DNA of 64,000 nucleotides from Macrocystis pyrifera (taxonomy: Eukaryota; Sar; Phaeophyceae; Laminariales; Laminariaceae). Numbering within the stretch: the first letter of the stretch is position 1; each line of letters begins with the position of its first letter. Positions 1 to 13,000 of this stretch are shown here, piece after piece. The DNA is taken from the NCBI GenBank assembly GCA_031763025.1, contig JASSKH010000024.1, positions 7,630,523 through 7,694,522 on the forward strand, read 5' to 3'. The translations under genes and the position numbers were made by a program. The notes under the pieces are model-generated. The model did no database searches, was not told the origin of the DNA, and was given only the letters and a program-made list of their open reading frames with translations.

Positions 1-657
1 TCGTCCGTTTGCGACATGGCCCAACTTCGGTCCGCATATAGGAAACGGGGAGCGGGGGGGGGGGGTGTACCCATTATCAGGGTTGGGGAGGGGGGGGGGG
101 CGTACTCATTGGTTGCTTGCCTTAGTCATTTGACCATTGACTACGCATCCCTTTCGAGACGGAGCACCGTTCCTAGTCCTAATGGGGGGGGGGTAAAGAG
201 CGCGTAAGCGGCGACGGTGCAGCGCATGAGCAGAACCACACGAACTCGTAACCATATCGGCTCATGTGGCGGTAACAACCCGCGGCGTTCGTGGGCAAAA
301 AACGCGAGCACGAAACCCCCAAACGCACGAGGGGAGGCAACGGGGGTGGAGGACTCTCAAAAAACGCCGCGGAAAAAAACATAGTGAGACACCTTCATCC
401 TATTGACTCACTCCGGTTTGCTGTATCTCGCCCAGGAAAGGGCGTGTATATCGAAAATGTCCTGCACGTCCGCCGTGAAGTAAGGATACGCCGGCTTCGA
501 AATCCGAAACGGTCGTACGAGAGCTGGGGGGTCTCCCTCCAGACAAACGCTTTAGTAGGTTGTGCGGGACGAGGACCCTTCGCGGCAGCGCGTGCCGTTC
601 TGACGTAAGCGCATGGACGGTCTCGGCAAAGTCGCGCCAACTACCGGAAATATCGTT

Positions 658-1743
658 CATTTCCGTCGCTTTCTCGACTTCCACACCACTTTATCGGCGT
701 TCGCTTCCGTCGCAGATCTCCCGGACTTGTCGGCGTCTGATTCCGTCACAGATTTCAAGGCGTCGTCGACGTCCGATTCCGTCGTGGATCCGGTGGCGTC
801 GTCTGCGCCCGTTCCGTCGCGAATCGCACGGCATTGCCAGCGCCCGTTTCCGTCGCGAAACCCAAGACGTTGCCAGCGTCCGATTCCGTCGCGAAACCCA
901 CGACCTTGCCGGCGTCCGATTCTGTCGAGGTATTCACATAGCCAAGGGCATCCGATTCCGTCTCGAACCCCAAAGCGTCGTCAACGTCCGATTCGGTCAC
1001 GGATCCAACATATTCTTCAATATTCGATTCCGTCGCGGACCCCACGGCCATGCGAGAGTCCGGTTCCTTTACAATCGCGGATCCCACGGTACGTTCATTG
1101 GCCGATTCCGTCGCGGATCCCATGGCCTTGCTAGAATCCGTTCCAACAACAAGCGTGGATCCCGCGGCCTCGACAGCGGTTGTTTCAGTCGCGGATCCTA
1201 AGACTTCGTCGTCGGCGTCTGTTGTCTGTTCCCGTCGTGGGATCCACAGCCTTATCGGCGTCATCTATCGTCGTGGACGGCCTTACCGATGTCCGATATC
1301 ATCGCGGACACAACAGCGTTGTCGGCGTCCGTTTCCGTCGCAGACCCTACGGCCTTGTCCGCGCCTTCTCCCGTTGCTGATTCCACGCCCACGTCCATGA
1401 ACGATTCCGACGCGGACCTGGCGGCGTCGCCGGCGTCCGGTCCCGTCGCGGACCTCACGGCCTCGTCAGAGGCCGTTTCAGTTGCGGATCCCACGGCTTC
1501 GTAGGCGTGTATTACTGTGGCGGATTCTGCAGTCTTGAAGGCGCCCGTTTCGCCCGCTAGGGTGGATGCGCTCGGTAAGCCATTACCGCGATCATCACAC
1601 CGAGCATGATCGCGGCCGAGTATCGCGGTTGACCACCACGAGCAAACGGCGGCGCACTTGAGCCAGTCGAGTGGCCCGAGGCAGCGGAGAACGCCTTCCA
1701 GCAGTTCGGGCATGCATAGGGCTTTCTGCCCCAAGTGATTCAT
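658..1743 (-). pseudogene. F-box-like protein with 12-residue tandem repeats, frameshifted
   Basis: The minus-strand frame opens at 1743. After about ten residues comes an F-box-like stretch (MPELLEGVLRCLGPLDWL, then a KCAAVCSWW segment), matching the usual pattern of a Leu/Pro-rich helix followed by Val-Cys-x-x-Trp. F-box proteins are SCF ubiquitin-ligase adaptors, but no substrate-binding fold can be recognised here. From about 1510 down to 690 the protein is a string of roughly 23 diverged 12-residue units (consensus like GSATESDADKAV), encoded by a 36-bp minisatellite; some units have 14 residues. The frame breaks near 1225-1290, where the first frame stops at 1261 and the repeat resumes in another frame, and again near 755-800. 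After both shifts the repeat phase runs to a stop at 658-660. This could be a decaying gene, sequence error in repeats, or an intron I cannot place. The F-box call is moderate; the repeat is directly visible. Confidence 0.5.
690..1510. repeat. 36-bp minisatellite (TCCGATTCCGTCGCGGATCC-like units)
   Basis: About 23 imperfect copies of a 36-bp unit run through this stretch on the plus strand, each carrying a variant of TCCGTCGCGGATCCC followed by ACGGCCT or GCGTCG. On the minus strand they encode the 12-residue repeats of the F-box-like gene. Units differ by substitutions and occasional 6-bp length changes. Confidence 0.8.
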
Positions 1744-3540
1744 GGTGCAAACCCCGTGTGCTTCTCAGCGAGCGACGGTGTTCCTGAAGGGCATGGATTG
1801 TGTGCACAACGAGAAGAGGAGCTACGTTAGGAACTTTGATGAGGAACTCTAGCTTGGCAAACAGCAGCATAATGATATATAACTAGCTCTATAAAGTAAA
1901 GAGAATCTACATGCGGTGATAAGGTCGAGGGCACCGGATTGACTTGGCTCTACCGGCAGGACACAAGTGAAACGGGCGTGCGGGACGTTGGTACCGCGTC
2001 TCGTTATCGAGCCATGGGTTATCTCAAAGCTTTTTTTTTCGAGTTTTTCGCACGTTCTTGGTAGCCCACCAACCCCGTCGTGCTATACCGACGTACGTAC
2101 CCCGTATATTATACGTACCAGTTACTTGTAAAGAATAATATCACAGAGTTGGTCAATACGTACCATGTACAAAGCATCGACGAGGGAGGCATGAGGGTGT
2201 GAGGGGTGAGGGAACTTCTACGCACGATGATTCATCGTGCGTTTTTATTGCTAACATGGTCCTTTCTCCTGTACATGTGCAAATACAGCATCCTGAGAGG
2301 CGTCGAACCCTCAAATCAGCGGTGGAGGGCGCCTATTCGGAGGGCGGCTAATCGTATGGACGCTGTTCGATTCTTCTAGCCAACATCAATGGTTACTGCT
2401 CTATACCAGGTACCTGGTAGTACCTGGTATACCGAAGTGCGTGCATGTAGGTGCCTCGTCATCAATTACTGCTGTCTGTGGTCGTCAGGTGATATCCGGG
2501 GAACATCTTGGGTTTCCTAGGTGGATAAGGATCTTGCGGCGGGCATATGTGATACTGCTGCTTGCTGCTGGGAACATCGTGCAGCAGTCAGGGTGTGTCG
2601 CCCACAGAGCATTGGAACGGTTGGAATGGAACGTAATGGTCCCCAAGAATTGCCGCTAATTGGTTATGAATATTTTTCAGTTCATGGATTCCAAGCGTTC
2701 CCACCCTGTCCGTGTTTCTTCGAAGAGGAAGACCAACTTCATGTTTCCTTTCTTTTCTTGACGTTGTGTTTTTTTTTCACCCTTCTTCGTGTTTTTGTTC
2801 TTTCCGTTTCTTCTTTTTTTCGAGTGCACATAAAATATCATGGATATGTTCCTGGGATTTTCGTATTATTGGTTGCAAGTAATACGGAATGGTATGCCAC
2901 GCTAGTTACTAATAGTACCATTCCCTGCTACGTTCTGGTGCCGCGGTGCGCCTTATTTCGTGCATGTACGGGTACGTGTTTTGGTTTTCTCCCATCGAGG
3001 TAAGTGCCTTTTTTGTTTCAGCCTATTTTGTGACCACAGGCAGGATTTCAAGAAGACGAGCTAATATGAGAACATCATCATCATCATCATCATCAATAAC
3101 TTCTAGATTTGTCCCGAGGGTGCCAATTGGATAGCTAGCTCTGCGTGCACTTAGGCATGCCTTGCGCTGTATTCATGTGTGAAGCCGACCTCTGAGCCAA
3201 GAGCACTCACTACCCCCCGTGACGGTTCCCCTGCCCTAGAGTCAACCAAGCACCGCGTCTAGCCGCAAAGAAAAAGTTGGGTTATTTTATTACCAGGTAC
3301 CAGGTATGAAACACGCATAACAACAGCCGTCGACATGGCGTCAACTAACGGAGGGTTACTTTATGTTGAGTCTGTTCAGGGTCGGTTGCAAAACTCCAAT
3401 CGGGCACGAATCCCGAAAAAAAAAACAGCTTGGAATGGAACGCACGATTATACCTCGGACAGATCATAATCTACTGTACAGCAGTAGATAATATAGAACT
3501 CATATAGATGTCTCACTCTCTGAGCGTGCTCGGTTGGTAC
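1744..3540. other. Intergenic, no gene recognised
   Basis: Open frames here are short and carry no recognisable domain or exon-like splice context. The stretch has scattered short palindromic words such as GTACCAGGTAC and CAGCAGTA, a small (ATC)n run near 3075-3095, and pyrimidine-rich DNA at 2750-2825. I see no RNA gene. Confidence 0.5.
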
Positions 3541-3554
3541 ATCCCTGGCCTCTC

Positions 3555-3728
3555 AGAGCCCCAACTCGGTGTGGCCACTTCCAGAGACAGCAATGGGAGT
3601 ACTATGTAACTGCCTCTTGGGTGCCTTATCTTGAACACTACGTGATACGATCAATTCCCTTGTGCAGAGTAAAGGTTCTTTACTTCGCACAATGATCTAA
3701 CTAGACGACCAGCTGTGGGCGACCGCCG

Positions 3729-3759
<31 letters not shown>

Positions 3760-3850
3760 GGTACCCTGGATGTCTAGCTCACGTAGTGAGCGGCATGTTT
3801 TACAGTGTCGTTGCCAACCGACGCCAACCCAACCCATATACGTATGGGAG
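3555..3850 (+). repeat. Family A dispersed element, 3' part
   Basis: Closely matches the 3' half of the elements at 34.8-35.3 kb and 41.0-41.5 kb. It shares the landmarks GTGGCCACTTCCAGAGACAG, a poly-A run (3729-3758), TCACGTAGTGAGCGGCATGT and a CCAACCCAACC end. A G-rich tract follows at once. Confidence 0.8.
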
Positions 3851-3889
3851 GGGGGGGGGTAGGGGGGGGTGAAAGGAGCGCGGTCGCCG

Positions 3890-4935
3890 TTTTCGTGGCT
3901 AGGCATCGCGTGTGCCTCGAGACACGAGGGAAGCATGAATGGGCTCTGTCTGGCCTCCTGGTGTGGTTTCGGTTATACTATGTACGGGTGTATAAGGGTC
4001 GTTTTGATAAGCAAAATAAAATTCAAGCGGTGCTTATTTTCGCAACCAATCTGAAATTCACCGAGAGAACTACGCAGTCTGAGCACCAACATTGTCGAGC
4101 TGGCGAACGAGGTCCACGGTGAGCACCGGGCTTCACGCGAGGCGGGCGGGTGGGACGAGTATATCTGGGCGTCGAGTCCCGCCCCCCAACCTCTCACTTC
4201 TCTACCAGAGCACCTCCTCAGCTCTCGCCATCAATAAGATCTAAATCAGAAGAAGCGAAGCACTGCTTTCCAGCTGCCAGAACAACCTGCGTCCCTTACC
4301 ACTACCCTTACCTCTACCCTAGAGCGGTCACCGCTTCACAGCTCACTGTGGAAGAGAGGGAGGAAAGTTTTACCCGGACCGAATCGGTGGCGATTTGGTC
4401 CCGAGAGGGGCGGGCGGCGTACGAGGCTGAGAGAGAAGCTCTGCTGTTTGGTTTTTTTCTTTTTTTCTTCTTGACCGGTGTAAGGTGTTCAAATCGGGCA
4501 GGAAATTACTCACGAGAGGGGACGGGGATTTTGTTTTCTTTCCGAATTTTTCGGTTTCATTTTCATTGTTTTTGCGGTGCTGCTGGACCGTGCTGTGCTT
4601 GCTCCTACGTACAAACGAGTACACACATAGAGCATATCAAAAGAAGAAAATAACTACGAACCCTACCTGGGGTATGTACGTACATACGGCATGTGAACGA
4701 GCGTAGCGGAAACCCGCCCGCGACGCGAAGCGTAGGTGGCGTCCGAGTTGTTTTCTCCTAAAAGCATGGCGGCGGGACTCTTGGCATTATCAAGTCGCCA
4801 GTTTGCAACTACAATCGTCATGAAAAAAAACTATATTCAATCATAGACCTCTGTCCGTTTCACATAATTTGATGTACTTTGACTTTTCCGTCCTGAGCGA
4901 GCGTAGCGGGCGGCGTAGACCGCCCGCGGAGCGAA
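3890..4935 (+). repeat. ~1-kb dispersed element, inverted partner at 54.0-55.5 kb
   Basis: This segment is repeated in opposite orientation at about 54,020-55,530. Shared landmarks include the stretch around GGCGGGACTCTTGGCATT, the CGTAGCGGGCGGCGTAGACC segment near its right end, and a long shared stretch at 4340-4450. The partner is interrupted by a ~690-bp insertion that is absent here, so this copy shows the uninterrupted arrangement. It contains small hairpins near 4900-4940. No protein is recognised. Confidence 0.8.
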
Positions 4936-5317
4936 GCGCCTTGTACTTCAGCTGTACTGCTGTACAGTGTGTAGTTGCTCACCTGCCGTTGTGAGCGGTT
5001 GCGCAGGATTTGCACAACAGTACAGATCCACAACCCAGATGAGCATGTACTAGTGCTGTAGATCATGCGGATTATACGAGTCCCACCCAGCAGCTTGAGC
5101 TATGACACAGTAAATCATACAAGATCGGGAATACTCGTACTGTAGATCATCTGCATTGATTGAAAGATCTATCTGCAGATCGTGAAGTGATGATCAATTA
5201 TCTGTCCGAACGACCACGAATAATTTCGTTCCATTCCAACTCCAGTTAAACCTGTTGAATGAAGTTATTGTAGGCTCACCGAGTGCATGCTCATAGGGAC
5301 ATTTTCTTGCATAAAAA

Positions 5318-5592
5318 ATTGATACGCGGAAAGCGCGAAAGCGTGAGTTGGCTACATTCGATGAAAATCGACGAGCAGTGGGAATGCTGAACCCTATGCG
5401 CGACAAAAAACAAAGGCACGTACCGGGGGGGAGAAGGGACGACACCTGTGACCACGGCTTGTCCAGAAGAACGTCGAGGGTAAAACCTCCTACGAGTGGG
5501 CTGGAAAGTAAAAGTGATGGATAAAAAAAAAAGAAAAAAAAAAAAGGGCAGGGCAAGGGTTGCCCCGCTGTTCCCTAGGGTTTTACCATATA
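5318..5592 (+). repeat. Dispersed repeat shared with 17.28-17.50 kb
   Basis: The stretch beginning GGAAAGCGCGA and containing ATTCGATGAAAATCGACGAG and GAGAAGGGACGACACCTGTG recurs in direct orientation at 17283-17500. A shorter inverted relative lies near 51,835-51,910. The right end (about 5545-5592, GGGCAAGGGTTGC...TTCCCTAGG) recurs inverted near 22,785-22,840. Confidence 0.7.
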
Positions 5593-6058
5593 ACAAAAGG
5601 TTGGCCGGCGGTATGACAATTCTCTCACGACGTCGATATTTGCCACGTAGAATATTTCTTGTTTGCAGATGCTGCTGTTGCCGCTATTTCGAAGCAAACA
5701 CATAAACAAAACGTCACAGTCGAGCATCGCGCAGATTGCGATGACCTCGACGTGTCGCGAACCCACCCACACCAAATAAAACGCTGCCGTGAAGTCAAAG
5801 ATTACAAAAGGCATACAAGTAGACTTTTCGCCGATGATCGTCACGTACATGCACCCCGTAAACAACAATATGTCCACCGAACAGTTAATACAAATGTAGC
5901 TGTTGAATGAAGTTATACGGGCAGTCTATCTGCCTCGGTCACTCTCTGTCTCGGCATTTCTCTGCTTTACCAGGTATGCTTCTTCTCATGCGTGCGACCC
6001 GGGTGATTATCTCACCAAGGTGCTTCAGCGCGGCTGATCCCGCGCTGAGCTCGTAGGT

Positions 6059-6792
6059 CGTCCAAGCCGTTCCAGCTTGACTCGTGCACGAGTATATAAC
6101 ATCACAAGCAGTTGCAGTGAAGTTTTGAAACTTTGCGCCACGAAAGTCAAGAAGCTCGTAGGAGTACAGGGTACAGCAGTTCTCGTGAACAATGTTCACG
6201 CGTATTCGTTCACCTGGGGATTATTTTTGGGTCTCGACAGGTGTCGATCAGGTTGTCTCGTGCCGTCTCTTCTTCCTGGTACACCAAAATTCATCAACCT
6301 CAACTGCAAGCCGTTTTGACTGCATCTCCCAAGTTGCAGGAAGAAGGAAGGCTTTGTTGTATGAGCAGGTATGATATGCCAGTTATGTCATACATGAGGC
6401 ATTCCGGTTAACTTACCGCCGCCTGGTGTAGATATCACCGTCACCGTCGCTGTGATGGCGCTGATGTCCCGTTGTGCGCTTCGATCCTCTCCGTAGACGG
6501 GAATACTCGGCAAGCTGGGCGTGCCAGCTACGATCAGCGAAAGTAAGCGAAATGGGAAGGGACAACTGGGGCTAAGCTGGCGAGACCCTCCGCATACGGA
6601 GAACAACGGAAAATTACAGGAGCTGATTGAGTAAAGCTGCACTACTGGCTGCTATCTGCTGTGCGCTGCTGCTCCGCGGCTCTGCTGGCTCTGCTGTCTG
6701 CTGTCGCGGTGTTTCTTTGTACCCCGTTTTTCCGGACTAAACAAACAAAACATACATTTGGAACTCCTTGTAGATCTCGGAAGTCGGAAGCG
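6059..6792 (+). repeat. Long direct repeat, copy 1 (734 bp)
   Basis: This block is about 99% identical by eye to 16025-16759. The differences I saw are a few substitutions (for example near 6202), a 2-bp difference near 6409 and a 3-bp difference near 6765. Identity starts abruptly at CGTCCAAGCCG and stops abruptly after GTCGGAAGCG. It lies 276 bp upstream of the start of the transposase/exonuclease gene, so it may hold that gene's promoter. I see no TG...CA ends and no target-site duplication at the outer borders. No protein was recognised inside it. Confidence 0.9.
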
Positions 6793-7068
6793 GCGAGTCG
6801 TTCGTATACCGGGCCAGATCTGCTTAGCATTCTCCAATCATATCGCTCCACTTGCTTCGCATCGTAACGCACGCAATGTTTGGAAACCCATTTTTGCTTA
6901 GCATTGACCAATCAAGAGGTCCATTTTGCTTCACATCGCGCCGCACTTGCTTGGCATCGCGCCGCAAGGCCCGCGCTCACGGCACACACCCAGCAGTTTG
7001 GCTGTGCACCTCCGCACCGCATTCCCATACACGCATCGCCACACAGCGCACCCATACCCACGGCATTG

Positions 7069-10000
7069 ATGAGCGACCTTCCGCGACGGGGGCGCCCCTC
7101 TGGCTCGAAAACGAAGAAATCCGAAGCAAAACGAACTGGGCCTGTCCCAGGTTCGAGGAACAAGCGTCCTTCTCCTGTTCGGCCCAGTCCGTTCTCCGCT
7201 CCGTACGCGAAAACAAGACCACCAGTGGCGAGTACACCCGACAACAGCAGTCGGCGTGCACCAACCGTGGGCGTGACAGCACCAATAACCTGTGCTTCTG
7301 CCGCAGCAGTGAGCGACACATCTAGTGCAAGCGCGGAAGCGAGTAGAGAAGCAGAGGCAAGGGTGCCGACACTAGTGCCGGCCCCGCCTGCAAGCTCTTC
7401 TCCCCCCCAAGGCCCGCAGTCAGTCATGCCCGAAACGGCTGACGAAGGCTCTGGAGCGGACGCAAGTGGCCCTGTTCGAGAAGCGAGTGGGAGGTTTGGT
7501 CCCGGCGTTGATTTTGTGCGGGCGTTGACTCCCCAGGATAGGTTCGCGAAAATGGTGAGGGCAGAAGTCGACGAGCGGATGAAGCGCAAGGGCCATGGGT
7601 CCAAGCACGGCGTGAGTGGAAAGCTTGACCGGGGGTCTCCGTGGTTTTACCCCCCTGATCCGCTTGTATATCAGCAGTACCTGATCGTGCTATTCACATG
7701 ATGGTACCGATTTTCCTCTGCTCGTGGGAGTTCATCGACCCCGACATCAAAGCACCATCGTGTCCGAATTGCCACAGCCCCGACAACGTGAGTTCGACTA
7801 CTGTGGACTATCTCGAGCTTTGAGTTGTTGCTCGTATGACTGCTGTAGTCTAGAGTACCAGTACCGGTAGTTCGTCTTGCAGCTTTGCTATTGCTACCTG
7901 CTCCTGCTTGGTACGTTTGTGGGCGCCAGCACTCGCAAGTACCTTTTGTGTTGGCGTTACGCTCACCTCGTGGACTAAAGTAGCGCATGAAGATGTGTGC
8001 GCCAGCCTGCCGTACAGGCGGCAGATAGTTGCGTTGCGGCGGCCGCTTTGCCAGCTGCAGGGGTTGCCGCGTACAGCAGTCGTATTAATATTATAGCTGT
8101 GAGTCTGTTGCCCTAGGCGCTCCTGCTGTGGCTGTCTGCGATATTGTACTGCACGTATAGACCCACAGTAGTGCTGGAGCTGGACAGCAGTCGGTACGTA
8201 GTCATGTATCGGCAGGCCGGGCCTAAACTCAGTCAGGACAGGAGGAAAGAGCATCCGTACGTAAAAGGCGTTTTCCTTTCTATGCACGTATGTCTCAGGT
8301 GGTCAGCGATGGATGGGATCCGCAACGTCGTACCGTCTACGGGGAGCATTACAACTACGAGCTCCTAGGATTCCAACACAAGTGCACTGCTTGCAGAGAA
8401 ACGCAGGGCAAGGGAAAGAACGCCACGACGTCAAGGTGAGGTTGTTTGAGGACGGGGCAGATGGCGTGGGTGTGTGGTTCGTTGATAGCTCGTTGACTTT
8501 CGAGTGCTGTATTTTGCCCCTCAAGAGACGTGATGCGGGTCACAGTAGACAACTGTAGTAGGGTTTAGTCTACGTATGAATAGTACACGTAAGAGTAGTA
8601 CCTTAATTCTTTATCCTCGTCCCCACCCCACGTCACCACGTCGTGTGCTGTCACACGGTCTTGCTTTCCCCAGCTACAAGTTCGCGCCATGGCATCCAGA
8701 AGCTCTTCGCCAGCTTCCTCGTGACCTGCTGATGCTGTTCCCCGCCATTATTTTACGGCGGTCTGCCGTAGATAAGAGGATCGTCACGCGTATCGAGCAG
8801 GCTGTCGTGCGCGGTGTGGGGTTCAAAGGCGTGGCGGACGACCTTCGCGAGAACCATCTCTTGTATTACCACGAGATGGAGGTGCGGTGAGTGGAACCTT
8901 TGGGTTGCATATGCTCTGCGCGGTAGTAAGCTCAAGCGGCAACCTTCATGTAGTGTTTTATCTTCGAGCCCATGCCCACCCCTTCAGTGAACAATATGCA
9001 TTCATGAGACCGCCTTCGCCTTGTTAATGCCCTCCGTCTAGCTCATGTGTTCGTACTGTTGCGGTGAAATGTATCGTGCAGGTACTATTTCCGGCTGGCG
9101 AGGAAGCGAGCGCAAGGGCAGGCCTCCGTGGTGCCGGACGAAAACGAGAAACTGCGGAACCCTCTTGTCTTTGGAAAATTCGGCGACCCTTTGGGTTACA
9201 ACGGCAAGACTCCTAGCGCGAGCCTCCTCGCCCGCGTGTGGCTCGTCGTGTTTGAGGGAAAGGAGCCGTATTATCATCGACATGCTCAGCGGGTGGATGG
9301 TCAAAATGCCGGTGGGGACGAGTCTCACAAGATGACGAAATCGATCAGAGTCACAGACGACAAGGTTTTCCACGGAGTGTACACCATGGTGAACGAGTTC
9401 GGCCAAGTGATGCTTCAGGTGAGTCCCATATTTATGTTGGGTCGGTACCCGGTGCTTAGTGTATCATCTTGCGTGTAGCTTAGGTGACAGACCTAAAAAT
9501 TGTCTTTGAAGCTATACACTAATCGTTGGCAACCCGACCACCTTGCTCCCTACCGCCCTGCCCTGCTCCGTTTATCTTTTCTCCACATCTCAATTCTAGC
9601 GTCCCAAGCGGCATGTGTCAGTTGGATCTCTCGACGAGATCAAGACGGATCTTAAAGGCCTTGCCCAGCGGTATGTGATGAATGGATTTGATCCCCTCCT
9701 GGTGAGTTTCGTCGTTAGTTTTCCGGAGAGACTACTAACAAACGAAGATTTTAGGGCTATGAGTATATGTCAGGAGGGAGTACTATAGCACCAAGGGAGA
9801 CTATTTGATAGTTCGCAGGTACGGTGCCTCGCATCCGAGTGATGATGTGCTTGCGCTTCTGTGTTTGTCCCAGAAATGGGTCCGTACGGCTTAACACCTT
9901 ATCAACACTTGTCCTTGTCACAACGCGTGACAGGACGACTCGTTCCCTTTCATCACTGCAATACGTAGACGTTTGCTCGTGAACGCATGCGCTTTTAGGA

Positions 10001-13000
10001 CATTGTAGTTTATTAATCATTTTCGATGCTTTGAACATCAGCAATGAATGACGCAGCTTGACCTCCCTTGTGCGCCCTTGGAAACATTGATATAGGTGTT
10101 TTACTCGGACGTTTGCTGCGGCGACAGGAAAACAATCCAGGAAACCCTAGGCCCTGCCTCTCGCGCACTGACCGGGAGCACGACTGCACCGTCGTCAGCT
10201 GCCGCCGGAGAAACGCTACCGCATCTCGCATTCCCTCCGGACGAGCAAGCAGTGAAAATCGTCGTAAGGTCAGAGCGGTGCGACGTGTCAGCCCTGGCAT
10301 GCTCGCAGCTCCTGGCAACGGCGCGGCGATTGGCAAGTAAGGTGGCGGGTCGGGCGACTGTGCTTGGCTTCGATTGTGAGTGGAGCGTGCGGGTAAGCGG
10401 GGTTCGACCAGTGGCAACGATTCAGCTCTCTGCCTTGGAAGGCGACACGGTCGTCTTCCACATCAAGCCGAACGAGAACAGACCTGGGATCGTGCCCAAA
10501 GCTCTTCAAGAGATATTAATGGCCGAGGATGTCCTTCTTGTGAGTAAATCGACTTCGTTTATGCCATGACGTGGTCGATAAAGTTGGCACAGGACGGTAG
10601 ATACGTCAACTACTTGCGGGCCGTCGTTGTCCGACGCGACAGAGGTACTGCTGTAGCTTATCGATTCGTGCACATGCCTTCTCGTGGACATGCCTCCTCA
10701 GGCGGGAGTTACTGTGGGCCATGATCTCACTCTCATCAGGGACAGCTACGACGTGGAGGGCGCCGGGATGGTGGATCTTGGACAGCTGGCGACGAAGCAT
10801 TTGGGAATCGCTGTGGGGTCGCGTTCACTGGGCAGTCTTTCGACGACCCTACTCCGTCGACGACTTTCCAAGGCCAACAGCGTTCGCATGGACAACTGGG
10901 AGAAGGAGCTGACGCCAGAACAGGTGTGTACTGCGACGGTCCCTCCACAGGGCAACAGTGTATATTTCTCGTTTGTCGCCTTTTGGGCTGTTGCAGATCG
11001 CAGGTACGAGGTTTGTTGCGTTTGTACGTGGTATAATATAACGAGAACGGTTGCTGGCATTCGAGAGGGATTGCCAGCAATAAAGTACTGCCATATGAGA
11101 GTTTTAGTGCGACTTGTAAATCAAACGCGCTCCATGGACCGATGCTTATGTATTTTTCTTCATCAGGTACAGCCGTCGTGAGATCTCATGGGTCTCTGCG
11201 CGCGTTTTTTCGATTGTGTATAGGTTAACTATGCGGCGCTGGATGCCCGTGCTTCGGTTCAGCTCTATGCCCATATCTTCACCTGTTCTCGCCCGAGTGT
11301 GCAAGATCTAACCCTGGGCACACTTTTACGCCTGTACACGAGAACGAACTCCCGTTTCGTGGCGGAAGGAACCCTCGTTAGTCACCACTCGGGCGAGAAG
11401 TGGGGCGGCACGCAGATAGTTGTTGGGGCCGGCCGAGCGGTTGTGCAGCTCACCAAGGTTCAGGTGGGGGCTGCTCTCATGCTGTACCCGAACGAGAGCG
11501 GCGGAGCCTTGAGACCACTGCAGGCCGCCCATCTTGGAGAGCAAGTACTGTGGGACGTGGTGAGTTAGACTACGACGAACAGTGAAAGCCATAAATGAAG
11601 TGCTGCTTCAATCGTAGACCACGAGAGAAAGCAGTGGTTGCCGCGGAAACGTTCCACCATGATACCTGCTTCACGTTGCTTCTTGGTACACTGACGTCCT
11701 TAACTTACTGGACGTACAATTTAATTTACGAGAAAATTGTTTCGCCTTACGCAGGTGAACACCAGACTGCCCAAAGACCCGCCTCCTGACCCCATGCTTC
11801 CTGGAAAGGGTGGAAGCCCACCACCTCCTCAGCCTAACGCGAACAGGTTGGAGGTAGAGCAGGAGACAGCATCGCCAATCAATGCTGGAGCGAGTGTCGA
11901 AGTTCCCGCAGGCATTCCCCGTGTCGATCTAGATCTGTGGCACGCAGAGAACCGGCTGGGCGACTCTGGCTGTAAAACGCATGGGGCGCATAGGTCCTTC
12001 ATGGCTCATCTGCGTGATGCGCTTGCAATTTCCGACCCCGTCAAGCTCCAGGCAGTCAAGGACAGGTGGAAGGAGCGACATCCAACTTGGGATGACAGGA
12101 AAATCGACCGCGACATGAGGGCCAACTACACCAACAGCGTCCTGAAGCACGTGCCGCGTACGGTACCTCAGCCACCGATCCTCACGCAGCGGTTTGATGA
12201 TCTGTGTAGCGCTTTCGAAAACGTCCACGATGCAAAGACAGGTGGGCATCAACTCGGATTAATGCTCCACAGCAGTATCGGAATTTTGTGCTCCCTTTCG
12301 AAGCCGCCATCTACCACTGGTTTTGCCCTTGTTTATTTGCACACGATTTTTGTTTGAGCTTATCGACGTATACAGCCCCGCCATATATTTGGTACTGCAA
12401 ATTTAGCTGCTGCTCTGCAGGTTACGATTTACTAGATCCGATTGCCACCCTCCTTGTTTTTGCGCTGCTACAGGTCAGCCATACATCAATGATCGTCTAC
12501 GGAAGAACATGACGAACCTGCGGCCGCATCTTGTGGATGGATGCGTGAGCGATCCAGACCCCCGTGATGTACCCTTGTACCACTGGTCAGGGCGCACTGC
12601 GGACGGGGCGGACACCTACCGCTCATCGCGAGGGACCAACCGGGTGGAGGCATACCACACACCGATTCGTCGTCTTTTTTCCGGCTTCAGGACCTCTCCA
12701 CGTATTGCGCATTCCATCTTACTTGCCTTCAACTACAGGCGGAATCATCGCATGGCAGGTGCTTTAGCCTTGGCTCCGGCGGCTCAGTCGCAACTTGCTG
12801 CGTTTCCGCTTGATTAATGCGATGTGCGACTATTCCTTTCGTGTTGGTATCTTGTTGTTGTCGGAGCTTGTGTTCCCGGAATTTCACTTTCGATGTCGCT
12901 CTCTCGTACGCGGTTCGCAGTCAAGAGGCGAAACGTGCTAGATACCGGCGAGCGTTGCGACGTACCAGGGTAGGGTACACTGCATCAGGTACACTACATT

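Noticed and set aside
6661-6867. Signal-peptide-like frame MRCCSAALLALLSAVAVFLC, also in the second repeat copy
   Set aside because: Short, different C-terminal extensions in the two copies, and no splice-consistent continuation.
12759-12817. Ending the exonuclease gene at the in-frame stop at 12,815-12,817
   Set aside because: A donor at 12,759 joins in phase to the exon at 13,125, giving a continuous product that keeps transposase-like sequence. Read-through to the stop may be an alternative isoform but is not preferred.
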